DNA of 64,000 bases. Source: Podaxis mareebaensis (Eukaryota; Basidiomycota; Agaricomycetes; Agaricales; Agaricaceae). The stretch is from contig JAEUWP010000360.1 of assembly GCA_018524725.1 (NCBI GenBank), forward strand, positions 248,001 through 312,000, in the 5' to 3' direction. The notes under the pieces are model-generated. The model was not told the DNA's origin. It searched no databases and saw nothing but the letters and a program-made list of their open reading frames with translations. Below, in pieces: positions 61,114 to 64,000 of this stretch. The stretch's first letter is position 1. Every line of letters starts with the position of its first letter. Position numbers and translations under genes: made by a program.

Positions 61114-61909
61114 CTACGCTATCTCTGCAAGCTCAGTCTCCTTCTTGTGTAGGCGCTCTAGCTCAGCCTCCAACGCCACGTTCGCCATCTCAATCTGCAG
61201 CACGCTCGAAATGAGATTGGTCCACCGTGTCTCCAGCGCCGTAAGTTGCTTGCCGAGGCGGTCCTATAGGAGCGTGGTTATTTTAGATCTACAAAGGAGA
61301 GTTGTCAGGATACGTACCTGCGAGTTCTTTCGGTCACGGTTGACCTCGACTGTCAACTCTCTGAGCTCTTCGAGCGTCTTTTCAATATTCTTTGCTTGCT
61401 GTTCTAGTTGGTAGTTGTGTATTCGCCAAGCATTGGCACCATAGGTTTGCAGCAGTGTCAAATTCGTTTGCCTATGCCGACATGAATAACGAGCGGGAAT
61501 CAAAGAAACCTACGAACCGTATCCGCTGGTGTTCCAACTGCGCACGGGCATTGTCAAGCGCGGCCTTCCACTCTTCGTCAGTCCCAGGTGTTGACGTTGG
61601 CGCAGGTAACTGATATCGCAATGAATCCAAGGGAGGGAACTGTTCTTTGGCCTCGACGCGAGCCAATTCAGCCTTTAGAATAGGGTCGTTCTATAATCAA
61701 TCTCAGAGACAGTTAATGACGCGGCCCGTATGATGCTCACGAACAGCAAAGAGTTCGACGTCTGGTGGCACGCGCGGATGGAGCGACGTAGGGACTTTGC
61801 CCAGTTCGCGGGCGATCTCCTGCTCTACCTTGTCCTTGAGAAATGGATACTTCTGCAGGTCATCGTCATAGTACGGCAGAGAATCCAAGATGTCGTCCTG
61901 TTGAGCCAT
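61114..61909 (-). CDS. SPF27: Pre-mRNA splicing factor SPF27 (BCAS2/Cwf7)
   Basis: Subunit of the Prp19-associated (NTC) complex of the spliceosome. ATG 61909 gives MAQQDDILDSLPYYDDDLQK, followed by a short helix (VEQEIARELGKVP). After introns: NDPILKAELARVEAKEQFPP, LDSLRYQLPAPTSTPGTDEE (the LPAP motif is characteristic), LDNARAQLEHQRIR, TNLTLLQTYGANAWRIHNYQ, LEELRELTVEVNRDRKNSQ, and the final coiled coil LETRWTNLISSVLQIEMANV ending at 61114. Length of about 215 residues matches the family. Divergent from the complex I gene, with 109 bp between start codons. Confidence 0.9.
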
Positions 61910-62018
61910 GGCAAGACAAGATATTGAGTGGAAGGGAAATGTGATCGGACCGGCAAAACCCGAGGATGAGTTGGGGCAAAGTTGGCAACACCTGTCGACT
62001 ACACCGACTCCTCTCAAA
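61910..62018. promoter_or_regulatory. 109-bp bidirectional promoter SPF27 / NDUFS3
   Basis: Only 109 bp separate the two divergent ATGs, so both core promoters overlap here. No TATA or CACGTG element is visible. Confidence 0.55.
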
Positions 62019-63183
62019 ATGTCTCTCCGCCTTGCCACCAGAGCAGGCCGTGTCATCGCCGCCAGGTCCGTCCGTCCTGCGCTGTCCTGCGCTGCCGCCG
62101 TGCCCCGCGCCGGACTTCACTCTTCCTCCTCCAGCAAAGGTACGAGTTCTTCCGAGGTCCTCCAATAATCCCGCCAATCCTCACCCGTTCAATTTCCTCT
62201 AGCCTCTTCCTCCCCTTTCACAGAACCCACGTCGCCCAACCCAGCCTTGACAAAATACGCCGCCACAACAGAAGCTCTCCACACCTACGGTTCCTACCTC
62301 ACCCAATGTCTCCCCAAGTTTATCCAACAATTCTCTGTCGTCAGAGACGAACTTACTCTTTATGTCGCGCCGTCTGCTATTATCCCCGTCCTTACCTTCC
62401 TTCGTGACCACTCCCAATGCCAATTCAAGAGTGTCATGGATATCAGTGGTGCTGACTACCCCGAGCGCGAGAAACGTTTCGAAGTCGTCTACCACCTGTT
62501 GAGTGTCAAGTATGGCGGGAGGATCAGGGTCAAGACTTATGCCGGTGAAGCGGATCCTGTGCCTAGTGCTGTCGAGATTTTCCGTGGTGCCGACTGGTAT
62601 GTATTTTTGGTGTGCTATATACTGTTTCCAAATCTGAACAATGTCGCGTTAGGTATGAACGTGAGGCTTGGGATCTTTTTGGTATTTTCTTCAGCGGCCA
62701 CCCAGACCTGTGAGTTTCATCCAACTACGCAGAATGTTGGTTGCTAACATACCACTCCAGCCGCCGCATCCTTACCGATTACGGTTAGCATCGGCGTTCG
62801 TAATTCATGCTACATCTCCCTCACCTTTTTTTCAGGTTTTGAGGGCCACCCCTTGCGCAAAGACTTCCCTCTCACTGTATGTCCTCTGTTTCCTCTTCAA
62901 ACTACCGCATCCGATTTCATTTCTAGGGTTACACCGAAGTCCGGTACGACGAAGAGCGCAAACGCGTCGTCTACGAACCCCTCCAACTTACCCAAGCATT
63001 CCGGTATGTCTATTCCAAATCTCCTCGCCTATCTATCCCAAGAATCTCAACGACTCGCAACTCAGTAACTTCGAGTCTCTATCACCTTGGGAGCAAGTCG
63101 GTGATGGTGCACCTGCCCCTAGGCCAGACAATCTCAAACCCCTACCCCCTCCTCCTAAGAAGGAAGAGGCAAAGAAACAGTAG
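62019..63183 (+). CDS. NDUFS3: NADH:ubiquinone oxidoreductase 30 kDa subunit, mitochondrial
   Basis: Core subunit of the peripheral arm of complex I (nuoC family). ATG 62019 gives MSLRLATRAGRVIAARSVRP, an Arg/Ala-rich presequence. After an intron: [139 protein letters not shown], and the family signature KRVVYEPLQLTQAFR. A Pro/Lys-rich tail ends at 63183. Five short introns all keep frame. Full-length and apparently functional. Confidence 0.95.
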
Positions 63184-63368
63184 GGTAGACGGTAGTCTGT
63201 TCTTCGTGAAAGACTCTTCATATATATTAGATCGTTATATCGCTTGCGATTCCTCCTGAGCATTCGCCGTCGACCGGACAAGTATAATACATGAAGCAAA
63301 GAGAAGCCATTCAAAGTACCTTGAAATCCGTCCATATGCATCCAGAACTAAAACCACATATCCCTCCA

Positions 63369-64000
63369 TTATCTCCTAGCTTTCTCTTCTTCCTCTTCTT
63401 CCTCTTCCTCCTCTTCTTCCTCCTCTTCCTCCTCTCCTCCCTCCTCTTCTGGCTCTTTCCCCTTCCCTTTCTCCTTCTCCTTCCCCGCCCACCCCATCCT
63501 AGCAACAATATACTCCTGACCAACAACCTCAACACCCACTCTCAAAGCCTCCGCAACAAGATCTTCTACCCAGTCATACTCATCCCAAATAGCCAACCAC
63601 TGGCTCGGCACAGACTGCGTGACGGTCGTTCGAACCAAAAGATGTTCTGGATCAGAGAGGTACAAGAGGAACGAGAGTTGTTGATTTGACGACGCTGGAA
63701 TCTCGCCGACAGCTGGAATGGAGTAAGTCGTGAAGAAGGGTTGGATACGAAGGTAGACGTGTGAGTATGTCGTCGGGCTTGTCACAGAAGACGGTTTGGA
63801 TTGTTTTGTTTTCGATTTGTCGTCTGATTTGATGAGTTCTTCGACGTTAGCCTATGAAGTTGGGAGATGAGTGGAAGCTTAGGCCGGGTGAATGGAGAAA
63901 AGCATGCCTGGGAGAGCTTGATAGCGGCTTCGTAGCCCTCAACTGCGTTTAGATCTCGTTTGTCACCGCCTTCTTTGGGCTTGGATTCGTTGCCTCGGTT
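63369..64000 (-). CDS. Unrecognised protein with poly-Glu tail (5' part outside window)
   Basis: Minus-strand gene whose first exons lie beyond 64000. Visible: a stretch with LNAVEGYEAAIKLSQ, an intron, NVEELIKSDDKSKTKQSKPS, then TYSHVYLRIQPFFTTYSIP, LSFLLYLSDPEHLLVRTTVT, VPSQWLAIWDEYDWVEDLVA and VGQEYIVARMGWAGKEK. The end is a run of about 25 almost unbroken Glu residues (63375-63450) with a final KARR at 63369. The middle part looks folded and conserved, but I do not recognise the family. The convergent NDUFS3 stop is 186 bp away. Confidence 0.6.

Noticed and set aside
1..64000. tRNA or rRNA genes, CRISPR arrays, bacterial-type operons
   Set aside because: No cloverleaf with matching A and B boxes, no rRNA signature and no regularly spaced repeats were seen; spliced genes exclude a bacterial source.

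Overview
The window is nuclear DNA of a filamentous basidiomycete, most likely an Agaricomycete. Genes are dense and intron-rich, with many introns of about 50-60 bp (GT-AG, plus one apparent GC-AG). The gene set is typically fungal: class III GH18 chitinase, CBM5/12 modules, BLM10, a one-exon BTG/Tob protein and BIO2. I could not identify the species.

Layout. 1-3.3 kb: the 3' end of a secreted protein with two CBM5/12 chitin-binding modules, then a complete GH18 chitinase. 4.4-10.0 kb: a DEDDy 3'-5' exonuclease (minus), a disordered conserved protein (plus) and a RING-finger protein (plus). 10.0-12.6 kb: no supportable gene. 12.6-14.7 kb: a divergent TRAX / HIT-domain pair sharing a 91 bp promoter. 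15.0-23.8 kb: the large many-exon BLM10/PA200 proteasome activator gene (minus). 24.3-25.4 kb: an Rxt2-like nuclear protein (minus).

25.65-36.72 kb is a transposon island with a quite different base composition: reading it through I found one CG dinucleotide in about 11 kb. It holds a decayed Ty3/gypsy chromovirus (two LTRs of about 678 bp; gag with zinc knuckle; protease; RT-RNase H; integrase; chromodomain) and, against its 3' LTR, the front part of a Tc1/mariner transposase. The retroelement carries an additional decayed zinc-knuckle reading frame between the chromodomain and the 3' LTR, and a protein-like frame upstream of gag. The LTR comparison shows reciprocal TG/CA pairs where CpGs once stood, which is direct evidence of methylation-type decay.

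36.8-38.3 kb: biotin synthase BIO2 (minus), whose stop codon lies about 110 bp from the island edge. 38.3-41.9 kb: almost empty, with one doubtful small ORF. 41.9-44.6 kb: BTG/Tob family gene (minus) and ribosomal protein eS27 (plus). 45.6-52.9 kb: a head-to-tail minus-strand series of acyl-CoA thioesterase, XPA/Rad14, Rpd3-type histone deacetylase and DinB-like protein. 53.5-55.2 kb: succinate-CoA ligase beta subunit (plus). 55.5-60.8 kb: a large disordered protein with a PRRC2/BAT2-like start (minus). 61.1-63.2 kb: divergent SPF27 splicing factor / complex I 30 kDa subunit pair. The right edge cuts an acidic-tailed gene (minus).

Most genes are housekeeping and do not form one pathway. Loose themes are chitin degradation at the left edge, chromatin and DNA metabolism (Rxt2-like, Rpd3, XPA, exonuclease), and mitochondrial metabolism (biotin synthase, succinate-CoA ligase, complex I). 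Both Rpd3 and the putative Rxt2-like protein would belong to one deacetylase complex if the latter name is right.
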